Shown one piece after another: positions 8,956-17,858 of a stretch of 32,429 nt of DNA (position 1 is its first letter; the number at the start of each line of letters is the position of its first letter). The stretch comes from Bacillota bacterium. GTDB taxonomy: Bacteria; Vulcanimicrobiota; SpSt-956; JAKJGF01. Both the position numbers and the translations under genes were made by a program. The notes under the pieces were generated by a model. It did not search any database. It saw only the letters and a list, made by a program, of their open reading frames with translations, and was not told the origin of the DNA. The stretch covers positions 1-32,429 of the forward strand of contig JAKJGF010000025.1 of the NCBI GenBank assembly GCA_022704525.1. The letters run 5' to 3'.

Positions 8956-10971
8956 TTGAAAAAAAGCAAAGTGATTTTTCCAGTCATATTTCTTTTACTT
9001 CTGGTTGTAATAATATGGAAATTTTCTAACTTTAGAGTAAATGTTAAGGAGGTACATATAACTTATCCACCTTATTTAGATAGACTTGATGTATTCAGTG
9101 TATGGTGTGCCGGTATTATAATACCTTTTGAAGAAAGAGAAGTTTATTCGGAAATTACCGGTGTTGTAGATAATATATTGATAAAAGAAGGTGATAAAGT
9201 AAAGAAAGGTCAGATACTGGCTTTAATAAGAAATCCCGATATTTCAAAAGAGTTAATAGATACTGAAACTCAATTAAATGAAGAAGAAGCAAATTTATCC
9301 AAACTTTTAAAGACTCAGGAGATAGAAAAACAAAAGAGCAGAGCTCAGGTAATACAGTCAGAAATATCTGTAGAAGATGCGAAAACTTATCTACAGCAAA
9401 TGGAAAATGAAGCCAGAATGGCGGAAAAAAAGGATCAGTCTTCTATAGATTCTGCTATAACTGCTTTACAGGAAGCTGAAAATTCTCTTCAAACTCTGAA
9501 AGAGGATCTTAATTCTCAGTATGCCTCAGTTGCTTTGAAGGTTAAAGTGGCAGAAATGTCACAGAAACAGGCTGAAAATGATATGAACCGTTTAAAAGAA
9601 CTCTTTCAGGCAAAGATTGTTTCACAGAAATCTATGGAAGATGCTCTGGATGCTTATGAACGGTCACGCCTGGCCTATGATTTTGCAGTGGAAGAACTGG
9701 AAAATTTAAAGGCAAGGAATGAGCAGGATCTGGAAGCGGCCAGATTGAAAGTGGAGGAATGTAAGTCCTTACTTGAAAGTGCCAGGAAACAGGCACTTCT
9801 TAATGAAGAGCTTAATAAGGAGAAAATAAAACAGGCTCAAATTAAATTAGAAAAATATAAAGAATCTCTTCAGTTATCAGATTCAGGTAATACAATTTCT
9901 TTAGAAATAAATATGGCAAGAGGTAAACTTTCTCTTTTAAGAAAAAAATTTCTTGAAACTCAAAAAAAATCCCTTTCATTACAGATACTGAGTCCTATAG
10001 AAGGACAGATAGCCCTTATAGATAAAGAAATAAAGCTCGGTAAACAGGTTTCTCCCGGAACAAGGTTATTTATCGTTTCTGATCTCTCCCATTTTAAAAT
10101 AAAGGCTTCTATTAATCAGTCAGATATTTCATCTATTAAGAAAGGGCAGGAAGTTAGAATTTACGGCAGTGGTATAGATAGATGGAATGCTATCACAGGA
10201 AAGGTTTTCTCTATAGCTCCTATGGGACAGCCCGGTCAGAGAGAGAATGAAAAAAAAGTAAATTTTGAAGTCTTTATTGATTTTGATACAGTCTGGTATT
10301 CAATTAGTGATGATACAGTAAGAAAATTAAAAAAACATATTCCAGAAAATAAAATTCCAGAAAATAAACTGGACTTACTTACAGGATGGATGGAAATTAC
10401 TGATTTAACTCTGAAGAGAGTGAAAAATAAAATTCCTCCAGATAAATTTGAGGCTATAAAATCTCTTAAAAACAGGAAGTTTTTGAATTCTAAAGATGAA
10501 TTGGCTAAAACTTTCAAGGAATTGAATCTCAGTAGTGAGGAAATTTCTATAGTTAGCTATGAGAGTATATGTTATAAACCTATATTATACAGCAAATGTT
10601 CTGAAAGTGAATTAATAAAAAAACTAGAAGATCAAAATTTTAAAAAAGATGAAATACAGGTAATTTTAAAGTTTGCTTTTCATTCTGTAGATCTCAGGGC
10701 CGGTATGTCTATGGATCTTGAATTTGTTACTGATTTTAAAGAGAATGTTCAGGTAGTTCCCCCCAGATCAATTATTCGAGAAGGTGATAAAACCTATGTT
10801 TTTCTTTATGAGAAGGGAAAAGCTAAAAAGACAGAAGTAGAGACAGGTCTATCTAATATGTTTTATATTGAGATATGTGGCGGTCTTTCCAATAATAGTG
10901 AAATTATCTGGGACTGGCAGGGTAATCTCTCTGATGGAGATTCGGTAAAACAAAGGAAGATAGGTTATTAA
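8956..10971 (+). CDS. Membrane-fusion (HlyD/MacA-like) efflux adaptor with a barrel insertion
   Basis: A 671-residue periplasmic adaptor anchored by one N-terminal membrane helix (about residues 5-23). A biotinyl-lipoyl half-motif follows (SEITGVVDNILIKEGDKVKKGQ, about 70-91), then a very long Lys/Glu/Gln-rich coiled-coil hairpin (about 95-335), then the second lipoyl half (ILSPIEGQIALI) and a beta-barrel (DLSHFKIKASINQSDIS). The barrel is interrupted at about 443-575 by roughly 130 helical, Lys-rich residues not usual in the family; the fold resumes at DLRAGMSMDLEF and ends in a membrane-proximal domain. The start is TTG, with GGAGG about 9 bases upstream. It is followed directly by two MacB-type permeases, so it should link them to an outer-membrane channel or extend their reach through the periplasm. 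Confidence 0.88.
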   Translation: MKKSKVIFPVIFLLLLVVIIWKFSNFRVNVKEVHITYPPYLDRLDVFSVWCAGIIIPFEEREVYSEITGVVDNILIKEGDKVKKGQILALIRNPDISKELIDTETQLNEEEANLSKLLKTQEIEKQKSRAQVIQSEISVEDAKTYLQQMENEARMAEKKDQSSIDSAITALQEAENSLQTLKEDLNSQYASVALKVKVAEMSQKQAENDMNRLKELFQAKIVSQKSMEDALDAYERSRLAYDFAVEELENLKARNEQDLEAARLKVEECKSLLESARKQALLNEELNKEKIKQAQIKLEKYKESLQLSDSGNTISLEINMARGKLSLLRKKFLETQKKSLSLQILSPIEGQIALIDKEIKLGKQVSPGTRLFIVSDLSHFKIKASINQSDISSIKKGQEVRIYGSGIDRWNAITGKVFSIAPMGQPGQRENEKKVNFEVFIDFDTVWYSISDDTVRKLKKHIPENKIPENKLDLLTGWMEITDLTLKRVKNKIPPDKFEAIKSLKNRKFLNSKDELAKTFKELNLSSEEISIVSYESICYKPILYSKCSESELIKKLEDQNFKKDEIQVILKFAFHSVDLRAGMSMDLEFVTDFKENVQVVPPRSIIREGDKTYVFLYEKGKAKKTEVETGLSNMFYIEICGGLSNNSEIIWDWQGNLSDGDSVKQRKIGY

Positions 10972-12198
10972 ATGAATTTTTTACTCAGATATTTAAACCT
11001 GGCCATAGATGGATTTATTGCAAATAAACTCAGATCCTTTCTGAGTGTCCTCAGTTTATCTCTCGGTGTAACATCTATTATAATAGTTATGGCCCTGAGT
11101 CAGGGAGCAGAAGAAGCACTGAGAAACTTTAATCACATGAAAAAAGGATGGTTTATAATACAACCTGATTTGATTATGTTTCCTGAGGCTCTACTGGAAT
11201 ATAAAACCTGTAAGACTATAAAGGATAACTGCCTTCGTTCAGTTAAGATCAGCCCTTTTAAAGAAGTATATATGGAATGTTATGATTTATGGATAAGAAG
11301 GTATGAAAAAATTACAGGTATCTCAGAATATGTGGAATTATATCAGCCTCTTCTGAAAGGAAGATTTATTAATTATGAAGATATTGCCTCAGGTAACTCT
11401 GTATGTGTAATGGTTAATTCAGTTCTGGAATCAAATCCTCTTGATACATATTTTATGTTTTATTTTAGAGAACCTCTGGATAAAAGAATGAAGATTAAAA
11501 ATTCTTCTGTCCAGCTTATAGGGATTCTGGATGTAGATCCCTATGGCCAGGGTTTTGGTATAGATAATATAATTATGCCCATTACAACAGTAATTTCTAT
11601 GACAGGTGATAAAACTGTTAATAAAATCGAGGTTAAAATGTCTTCTTCCTCTGAAGAAGAAGCCATAGAAGAGCTTAGAGAAGCTTTGAAGATTGATTAT
11701 CAGTATAAGTATCACTGGTTTAAAATAGAACCTGCTATGAAAGAGTTCAAAAGTAAAGAGGAAGCAGTTCGATTTTCAGGTATGGTTTTATTTTCTATTG
11801 CACTTATTACTCTTTCTGTGTCCGGTACAGGTATAATAAATATTCTCATGGTTTCTGTTTATGAAAGGGTTCTTGAAATTGGTATAAGAAGATCTCTCGG
11901 GGCAAGTAAAAAAGAGATTCTTATACAGTTTCTCATTGAAGCATGTCTTATTTGTTTTGCAGGTGGTCTTTTAGGTATTTTAATCTCCTGGCTTTCTATG
12001 GGATCTCTTATAAAAGTAATTAATGATTACGGTCTTTATAATATAAGACTTTCAGACAATGTGAACTGGCCTTTTCTTATACCTTTTTCACTTATTTTTT
12101 CTTCTTTTCTTGGTATTATCTTCGGTGTATATCCTGCCAGTCTTGCTGCAAAACTTGATATTGTGGAATGTCTCAGATATGCAGAAGGAGATTATTAA
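10972..12198 (+). CDS. MacB/FtsX-type ABC transporter permease (first of a pair)
   Basis: A 408-residue permease with the MacB topology: one N-terminal helix (about 22-45, RSFLSVLSLSLGVTSIIIVMA), a large extracytoplasmic domain, and three C-terminal helices. The coupling segment EIGIRRSLGASKKEILIQFLIEA, a family signature, sits between helices 2 and 3, and the tail YPASLAAKLDIVECLRY is the characteristic ending. No ATP-binding domain is fused. The ATG follows the adaptor stop with no gap, so translation is coupled. MacB-type permeases work mechanically, driving an adaptor rather than opening a channel; substrate unknown. Confidence 0.92.
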   Translation: MNFLLRYLNLAIDGFIANKLRSFLSVLSLSLGVTSIIIVMALSQGAEEALRNFNHMKKGWFIIQPDLIMFPEALLEYKTCKTIKDNCLRSVKISPFKEVYMECYDLWIRRYEKITGISEYVELYQPLLKGRFINYEDIASGNSVCVMVNSVLESNPLDTYFMFYFREPLDKRMKIKNSSVQLIGILDVDPYGQGFGIDNIIMPITTVISMTGDKTVNKIEVKMSSSSEEEAIEELREALKIDYQYKYHWFKIEPAMKEFKSKEEAVRFSGMVLFSIALITLSVSGTGIINILMVSVYERVLEIGIRRSLGASKKEILIQFLIEACLICFAGGLLGILISWLSMGSLIKVINDYGLYNIRLSDNVNWPFLIPFSLIFSSFLGIIFGVYPASLAAKLDIVECLRYAEGDY

Positions 12199-13661
12199 TG
12201 AATTCTGTTGAAAGATGGATAGAGACTTTGCCTTTTCCTTTAAAATGGCTCATCTTTATAATGAAGAATATAGATAACTTTCTCAGTAAGCATGGGTCCT
12301 TTCAGAGTTTTTTATTATTTTTCCTTTATAATTATGATTATATCCTCGTAATAATTTTCGCACTGATTATAATGGTTATCTGGTATGATATGAAATACCG
12401 GGGAACTCTTAAGGTTTATGATTATATTTTTCAGGCTCTGGAAGGTATCAGAGAAAATAAGATTAGAGCCTTTTTTTCCATCTTTGGTCTCAGTATAGGT
12501 ATTGCATCTGTTATAGGTATACTTGGAATCGGACAGACCTCCAGGGGAATTACTTATTATGAGAGAGAGAATAATCAGGATGTTTCATATGTATTCTCTT
12601 TATTATCTCCCCGGGAAATAAGTAAACGTGGTGGAAGTAGAGAAGAAATAGAAAAGGTACATTTTCATTCTCTTATTAAGCTGGATAATCAGGATATAAT
12701 CAATATAAGAGAAAAATGTAATTACATAAAGAAAGTAAATTGTTATATTGATCTGGAAAGAGAAAAAATAGAATTTAATAATAAGATTTCAGAAGCCTAT
12801 TTTTCAGGATTCTTTGAAATACCAGATAGTAATAATTTTTTAATTGCAGGGCGTTTCTTTACATTGGATGAAATAGAGAACTCCAGAAAAGTATGTTTAA
12901 TAACAGAAGATTTGAAAGAGGAACTTTTTGGTAATATAGATCCTGTAGATAAATATATAAAAATGAGGGATACACTTTTTTCTGTAAAAGGTGTTATAAA
13001 TAAATTACACGATAAATGGCGTGTTTACATACCATATTCACTGCTAAAGGATGAAATATCAGAAAAAGGTTTTGATTTTATTACTATTCAGACCACTACA
13101 GGATGTGATCCTTCCTCTGTGATGAAAGAGATTAGTGATATTATACGAAAAAGACATAATTTAAAATTTTTTGCCCTTGAAATGAGTGAAAATTTGGATG
13201 TAAGGAAGTCCTTTCAGGAAAAACTTCAGGAAAAGGTTTCTCTAACACCCATACAGGCTATAATGGGTGTTATAGCTTCCATATCCCTTATAATAGGAGG
13301 ACTTGGTATAATGAATATAATGCTTGTTTCCGTGACACAGAGGACAAGAGAAATCGGTGTGAGACGTGCTATGGGGGCAAGCAAATCCGATATATTATCA
13401 CAGTTTTTACTGGAATCTATATTTTTAAGTATTATAGGAGGATTTATAGGACTTATTCTTGGTATCCTCGGAACAATAGGAATAGTAAATATTTTAAATA
13501 AATTTGGCTACCCTGTTATTTTCATGCTCAATTATTTTAGTATAAGAAATAATTTACTCCTTGCCATGTTATTTTCTATGGCAGTAGGTGTACTTTTTGG
13601 CGAATACCCTGCCAGAAAGGCCTCTCAGATGGACCCCATAGATTGTTTGAGACATTCGTGA
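12198..13661 (+). CDS. MacB/FtsX-type ABC transporter permease with extra N-terminal membrane segments
   Basis: A 487-residue paralogue of the preceding permease. The start is the ATG at 12198, overlapping the upstream stop as TAATG, with AGAAGGAG 7 bases before it. About 75 extra residues precede the usual first helix, with a strong membrane span (YDYILVIIFALIIMVIW) and a weaker hydrophobic stretch. Then come the standard MacB parts: first helix (KIRAFFSIFGLSIGIASVIGIL), periplasmic domain, and EIGVRRAMGASKSDILSQF between the last helices, ending YPARKASQMDPIDCLRHS. The two permeases probably form a heterodimer with the upstream adaptor. The ATPase is missing from this operon. The stop codon lies within a dispersed repeat. 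Confidence 0.9.
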   Translation: MNSVERWIETLPFPLKWLIFIMKNIDNFLSKHGSFQSFLLFFLYNYDYILVIIFALIIMVIWYDMKYRGTLKVYDYIFQALEGIRENKIRAFFSIFGLSIGIASVIGILGIGQTSRGITYYERENNQDVSYVFSLLSPREISKRGGSREEIEKVHFHSLIKLDNQDIINIREKCNYIKKVNCYIDLEREKIEFNNKISEAYFSGFFEIPDSNNFLIAGRFFTLDEIENSRKVCLITEDLKEELFGNIDPVDKYIKMRDTLFSVKGVINKLHDKWRVYIPYSLLKDEISEKGFDFITIQTTTGCDPSSVMKEISDIIRKRHNLKFFALEMSENLDVRKSFQEKLQEKVSLTPIQAIMGVIASISLIIGGLGIMNIMLVSVTQRTREIGVRRAMGASKSDILSQFLLESIFLSIIGGFIGLILGILGTIGIVNILNKFGYPVIFMLNYFSIRNNLLLAMLFSMAVGVLFGEYPARKASQMDPIDCLRHS

Positions 13662-13707
13662 GACGTGTAGGGGCGAACCCCTGTATTCGCCCCACTGTCA
13701 AACCATC
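13655..13707 (+). repeat. Composite palindromic repeat, copy B
   Basis: A TTCGTGAGACGTG start (heptamer type TGAGACG), then arms GGGGCGAA (13670-13677) and TTCGCCCC (13686-13693), then CTGTCAAACCATCTCC. The hairpin and the trailing segment match copy C near 14772-14817 almost base for base in the same orientation, so the pair brackets the intervening minus-strand gene. The TGA stop of the upstream permease gene is part of the repeat. Confidence 0.85.
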
Positions 13708-13799
13708 TCCTTTTTACTATTGCAAGATATACCATTATCATATCGGTATTGAGACCTTTTTTCTCACCTGTGTCTTCAGTCATTGTAAACACTTCCTTA

Positions 13800-14687
13800 T
13801 CATATTAGTAATTCCCTTGCGATTTTTATATAATTTTCCAGACCCTCAAAGTTTTCTTTCTGGTTTATTAATTTCTCGAAATTTTCCAGAGCTTCCTTAA
13901 ATTTACCTGCTTCAAAATAAAATAATCCCAGGCTGAAGATAGCTCTGTTATTCCATGGCGCACTTCTTAAGGCTCTTTTCATAGAGATTATGGCATAGTC
14001 TATAAAACCAAGTTCATAAAAACGAAAACTTAATAGATTATAAGCCTGAAACTGTGTTGGGTCAAGAGTTAAACTTTTCAAGAGGCAGTTTATTGCTTCA
14101 TTTTTCATATTTAGAGAGGAATAACTTTTCCCGAGGTGATAGTAGAGAGATGCATAGCCAGGAGTTTTATTAATAGCTTCCATATACTCCGGTATGGAGT
14201 TTCTTATTTTTTCTGCTTCCCTCAGAGGATGGGCCAAGGTCTGGAAATATTCTTCCTGTTCCTTTCCATGCAGGTTATAGATATATTCTTTTACCAGTTC
14301 ACAGAATTCTTTATGATATGGAATTTTATCTATAGAATTTTTATCATATACTGTATGGCTTTCTCTGTAGACACAGGCCGAGTAAAAGTTATAATAATTT
14401 TCTAAAAAATGGCCGAAAATTCTGCAGAATCTTGGTCTTAACTCATAGATAAGACATTTTCTTTTTTCTATATCACAGTAAGGACAGATGGTTTTATTGT
14501 TATATTCCTGCCAGGAAATAGTCTGAGTAGAATCATAATAGTTTATGTAATCTATTTCCAGAGGTGTAACATTTAAATCTGATATATCCAGACAGCATTC
14601 TACACAGAATCGGCAATGTTTTGCTTCCAATTCACAGTCTATTTTATTATATATTTTCCTGAGTCTTTTAAAGATTTTTTCTTTCAT
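13800..14687 (-). CDS. YkgJ-type Cys-cluster protein fused to TPR repeats
   Basis: A 295-residue protein. The N-terminal third matches the YkgJ zinc/iron-chelating family: CRFCVECC (Cys 25, 28, 31, 32, the CxxCxxCC signature) and a second group CPYCDIEKRKCLIYELRPRFC is split as CPYC (68, 71), Cys 78 and RPRFC (88). The C-terminal part (from about residue 170) carries four TPR-like units (YYHLGKSYSSLNMKNEAI, IFSLGLFYFEAGKFKEAL). The role is unknown; the family is thought to bind a metal or Fe-S cluster. I prefer the ATG at 14687; an in-frame TTG at 14702 would add five residues. Neither has a clear ribosome-binding site. It stands alone between two direct copies of the composite repeat. Confidence 0.82.
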   Translation of the reverse strand: MKEKIFKRLRKIYNKIDCELEAKHCRFCVECCLDISDLNVTPLEIDYINYYDSTQTISWQEYNNKTICPYCDIEKRKCLIYELRPRFCRIFGHFLENYYNFYSACVYRESHTVYDKNSIDKIPYHKEFCELVKEYIYNLHGKEQEEYFQTLAHPLREAEKIRNSIPEYMEAINKTPGYASLYYHLGKSYSSLNMKNEAINCLLKSLTLDPTQFQAYNLLSFRFYELGFIDYAIISMKRALRSAPWNNRAIFSLGLFYFEAGKFKEALENFEKLINQKENFEGLENYIKIARELLI

Positions 14688-14771
14688 ATATATGAAATTC
14701 AATGAATTTAAAAGAAAATCTTTCTGAAGATATGGATAATCGGTGATCCATGAGAGGTTGGGGTTTTATAG

Positions 14772-14840
14772 TGTAGGGGCGAACCCCTGTGTTCGCCCCT
14801 CTGTCGAATCATCTCCCCCTTACGCATTACGCATTACGTG
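14772..14840 (+). repeat. Composite palindromic repeat, copy C
   Basis: Hairpin arms AGGGGCGAAC (14775-14784) and GTTCGCCCCT (14791-14800) pair perfectly around a 6-base loop. Then comes CTGTCGAATCATCTCCCCC, then TTACGCA heptamers at 14820-14840. The last units overlap the end of the clostripain-family gene and supply its stop codon. Confidence 0.85.
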
Positions 14841-16359
14841 TTTCCTTTGGAGTAATCAGATCCATCAGATCCGGCGGTTTTGTATCGGGCTTTTGTTTTA
14901 CTATTTCTTTATCAAATAAGGGAGGTGGAACAAATATCCACTTCTCTTTTTTCCCTGTCATAATTTGTCCTTCTATCATCATTTCATCCCAGAGGGTATC
15001 TTTTGCCCATTCTGTTTTTGTATAACCATATTTCTGAGGTTTTGGTTTATCTGTAGGAATATACACTGACAGACCATTGGAATCCTTATAAAATTCTGAA
15101 TGCTGTTCTGCTATAATGGCAGTCTGTGTGGCTTTAAGGAGAGCAACTGCTTTTTCCTTTAGCCCTGGGCTTTGAATATCAGGACTTTTAATCACTTTTT
15201 CTGCAAAATCTATTACATCCCTGTACTGACCGTAGGGTTCAATAAAGGGAATAGTTTTACTGTAGGATTCACTTTGACTGGCTATTTTTCGTATATCATC
15301 TATATTACCATTATTGCTTGTAAGTTCTTTTGTATTTTTTATGACTTCACCTGCAAAATCTGAGGCAGCTTTTGCAATAGTATCCATTTTACTCAGATCT
15401 ATTGCTGATAGAGTTGGTAATTGATCCTGAATTTTAGTACTTTCATTGATTATCTTTTTTGCTACCATTTCAGGAGTAATATTTACCTGCCTTCTTACCA
15501 TAGAATCTATTGATTTCAAAAGTTTTCCATTTTCACCGAAGATACTTGAATAAGGCCATCCACCATTTCCTTCTGCTTCCTCAGAACCTATCATAATTCC
15601 AGCGTGATCTTTTATTTCATAGGCAACTTCTGTCTGACCCATAAGACAGCAGTCAAAACCTACAATATCAAATTTATCCTTTCCAAGGGCTTTTTTAGCT
15701 TCATCCAGAGCTCTGGCCAGATCGGGAAGAGACATAACAGATTTTTCGCTGTCGTCATTTGCTACTCCTGCAAAGCCTCCTCCGTGATTACTTACAATTA
15801 GGAGGGTATGTTTTGCAGGATATTCCTTATGGGCCCATATGATAAACTCTTTGAGTTCATCAGGATTTGCTGTGTTTATATCTCCTAAATCCATTTTTAC
15901 AGGTGATATAATGTCGTCTGGATTATCACTTTTTGTTACATAAAATCTTCTCGCACCATCCCAGGGACTTATCCCTCTGTGCTGTCTTGAACCACGGTCA
16001 AATTGAACCAGAATATTTATAGATTTACTTGATCCGTATCTTTCCAGATCCACCATGTTTTTAGCCATACTTTCTTCCAGTGTATTGTCTCCTGCCATAT
16101 AAATCACTATATTCCATTCTTTAGGACTATCAGTTTTAAAAGAAGTATTTTCTGTCTGAGTAAAAGGTGCAGGTTTATTTTCAACCTCAATTGCCTCCTT
16201 TGAATATGTTTGTAGAGATTTAAGATTTACTTCTTTTAAATTCAATGATCCTTCAGACATTATCACTTTATCCTGAACTTCTTCTTTTACTTTCTTCTTT
16301 TTTATAGTTGTTTTATGATTTATATGGTTTTTATGTGTTAAAGGATTTATATTTGTCAT
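14827..16359 (-). CDS. Clostripain-family (C11) cysteine peptidase
   Basis: A 510-residue caspase-fold peptidase. After a Lys-rich, probably disordered N-terminus of about 85 residues, the fold starts with WNIVIYMAGDNTLEESM. The catalytic His lies in LIVSNHGGGFAG (His about 192), and the catalytic Cys in FDCCLMGQTEVAYE (about 236-237). GSEEAEGNGGWPYSSIF follows, typical of the family. Clostripains cleave after Arg/Lys, usually after autoprocessing. There is no evident signal peptide, so it may act inside the cell or leave by another route. AAAGGAA lies 8 bases before the ATG. The final residues (TRNA and stop) are encoded by a heptamer repeat, so the natural C-terminus may have been altered. 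Confidence 0.92.
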   Translation of the reverse strand: MTNINPLTHKNHINHKTTIKKKKVKEEVQDKVIMSEGSLNLKEVNLKSLQTYSKEAIEVENKPAPFTQTENTSFKTDSPKEWNIVIYMAGDNTLEESMAKNMVDLERYGSSKSINILVQFDRGSRQHRGISPWDGARRFYVTKSDNPDDIISPVKMDLGDINTANPDELKEFIIWAHKEYPAKHTLLIVSNHGGGFAGVANDDSEKSVMSLPDLARALDEAKKALGKDKFDIVGFDCCLMGQTEVAYEIKDHAGIMIGSEEAEGNGGWPYSSIFGENGKLLKSIDSMVRRQVNITPEMVAKKIINESTKIQDQLPTLSAIDLSKMDTIAKAASDFAGEVIKNTKELTSNNGNIDDIRKIASQSESYSKTIPFIEPYGQYRDVIDFAEKVIKSPDIQSPGLKEKAVALLKATQTAIIAEQHSEFYKDSNGLSVYIPTDKPKPQKYGYTKTEWAKDTLWDEMMIEGQIMTGKKEKWIFVPPPLFDKEIVKQKPDTKPPDLMDLITPKETRNA

Positions 16360-16403
16360 TAATTTTTTCCTTTCACTGAAGATTGCTATGGTACGTCAGA
16401 TTT

Positions 16404-16432
16404 ATTATAACTTAAATACAGAGAAAAAGTAA
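16404..16432 (-). promoter_or_regulatory. Possible promoter of the clostripain-family gene
   Basis: On the minus strand a perfect TATAAT (16404-16409) with TTACTT 17 bases upstream (16427-16432); the -35 match is poor. A direct repeat TGTAAACTTTT occurs twice head to tail at 16441-16462, just upstream, and could be a regulator site. Confidence 0.45.
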
Positions 16433-16483
16433 CCTCTAATTGTAAACTTTTTGTAAACTTTTTATACACTTTCAGATTATAGC

Positions 16484-17794
16484 TTATCTTATTTTTGAAT
16501 TAAGTCTGTGTACTCTATCAAGGAGATCTTTTCTTTCTTGAAAACCGAACCACTTGCCCCGGTAATAATGGTAAGTTCCATTATGATAGAGGGGATCTTC
16601 TAAGTTATAGAGATATTCTTTTTTTATTCTTTCAAAATCTTCTGTCCCCGGTACAGGGGAATATACAGAAAGATGATTTTCTATACCCAGAGTGTAAACA
16701 TAATTCATAGTTTTTTCAACTTCTTCAAAGGTCTGTCCCGGAAGACCCATAATAGTATAAATTCTTATCTGCTTGCCGGAGAAGCCTGCAGAATAGAGAT
16801 TTTCTATGGCCCTTTCAATATGAAGAGCAGTTACTTTATTTCCTGTTAAGACCTGTATTGTAGACCCAGTAGTCTCAAGGCTCAGATTTAATTCGGCGAA
16901 ACCTGATTTTTTTAATAATTTTGCCATAGTCCTATCAATAAATCTGGCATGGAGTCCATTGGGTGTATGGAAATTTAATCTCCAATCTTCTCTGATTATC
17001 TCTTCCAGAAGAGACGTAATATGAGTGTTTAAAAGAAGAGCATCATCATAAAAAGCAAAATGAGAAACGCCGTAATTATGTTTCATATATTTAATTCCTT
17101 CAATAATCTTTTTCGCTTTTAACATACGGAAAGTGGGTTGTAATTTGTTTGAAGCACAGTAAGTACATTTATAGGGACATCCTTTAGAAGTTAAAAGAGT
17201 AACGTAATCAGGCTTTGTATAATGTGAGAAATCTGGAAAGAGAGACTCCATATCAGACTCCTCAAATTGGCCGAATATCTTAAAAAGTTTTTGTATATTC
17301 GAACCTTCAAATATAATATCTGCTCCCGATGTTTTTTTTGCGAATTCCGGACAGAGGGTGGGATAAATTCCTCCCAGTATAAGAGGAACGCCAGGGAATT
17401 TTTCTTTTAATATAGAAATAGCCAGGTGTACTCCCTGATACCAGTAAGTCATAACTGATGTTACAAGTATGAAATCTGGTGCAGAGATTTTTTTTAGTTC
17501 CTTTTTAAAAGCCTCTATGGGAATTCCATATCTTTTATATTTCCTGGGTATCTGTTTATATGGAAGGGGCTTTTCTATCTCTTCATCTACAAATTTACCT
17601 GTCATTTGAGGATCAAGCTTTTTTTCTTTTACTACTGAAGGATGGTTTCTATCCAGACAGTCCAGGAGGGTTATGGAAAAGCCCTTTTTCCTGAGAATTG
17701 ATGATATATGAAGAAGCCCCAGAGGCTTCATCCAGAGATCATAGGCTTTAAAATCTATAATCCAGGGGTTTATAAGAAGAATATGTTTACTCAT
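16484..17794 (-). CDS. B12-binding-domain radical SAM protein
   Basis: A 436-residue protein with the two-domain build of B12-dependent radical SAM enzymes. Residues 1 to about 150 form a cobalamin-binding Rossmann-like domain (ILLINPWI, LHISSILRKKGFSITLLD, PLILGGIYPTLCPEFA), though no DxHxxG is seen, so B12 may bind base-off. The radical SAM core follows, with CPYKCTYC (about 207-214) ligating the [4Fe-4S] cluster, then FAFYDDAL, LNLSLETTG and GLPGQTFEEVEKTM. Such proteins methylate or rearrange lipids, cofactors and natural products; the substrate cannot be read here. An AGAAGGT site lies 8 bases before the ATG, and a strong promoter is divergent from that of yedF. Confidence 0.92.
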   Translation of the reverse strand: MSKHILLINPWIIDFKAYDLWMKPLGLLHISSILRKKGFSITLLDCLDRNHPSVVKEKKLDPQMTGKFVDEEIEKPLPYKQIPRKYKRYGIPIEAFKKELKKISAPDFILVTSVMTYWYQGVHLAISILKEKFPGVPLILGGIYPTLCPEFAKKTSGADIIFEGSNIQKLFKIFGQFEESDMESLFPDFSHYTKPDYVTLLTSKGCPYKCTYCASNKLQPTFRMLKAKKIIEGIKYMKHNYGVSHFAFYDDALLLNTHITSLLEEIIREDWRLNFHTPNGLHARFIDRTMAKLLKKSGFAELNLSLETTGSTIQVLTGNKVTALHIERAIENLYSAGFSGKQIRIYTIMGLPGQTFEEVEKTMNYVYTLGIENHLSVYSPVPGTEDFERIKKEYLYNLEDPLYHNGTYHYYRGKWFGFQERKDLLDRVHRLNSKIR

Positions 17795-17822
17795 TTTTTT
17801 GACCTTCTATTGTTTTACTTTC

Positions 17823-17851
17823 TTTATATAAGAAAATAAAAATTGAGTCAA
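17823..17851 (-). promoter_or_regulatory. Promoter of the radical SAM gene
   Basis: On the minus strand TTGACT (17846-17851), 17-base spacer, TATAAA (17823-17828). It is back to back with the yedF promoter; the two -35 hexamers are only 7 bases apart, so a single bound protein could affect both. Confidence 0.75.
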
Positions 17852-17858
17852 TAGATTA

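Noticed and set aside
12168..12197. Earlier start for the second permease gene
   Set aside because: The ATG at 12198 has AGAAGGAG at good spacing and overlaps the upstream stop; the longer form has no ribosome-binding site.
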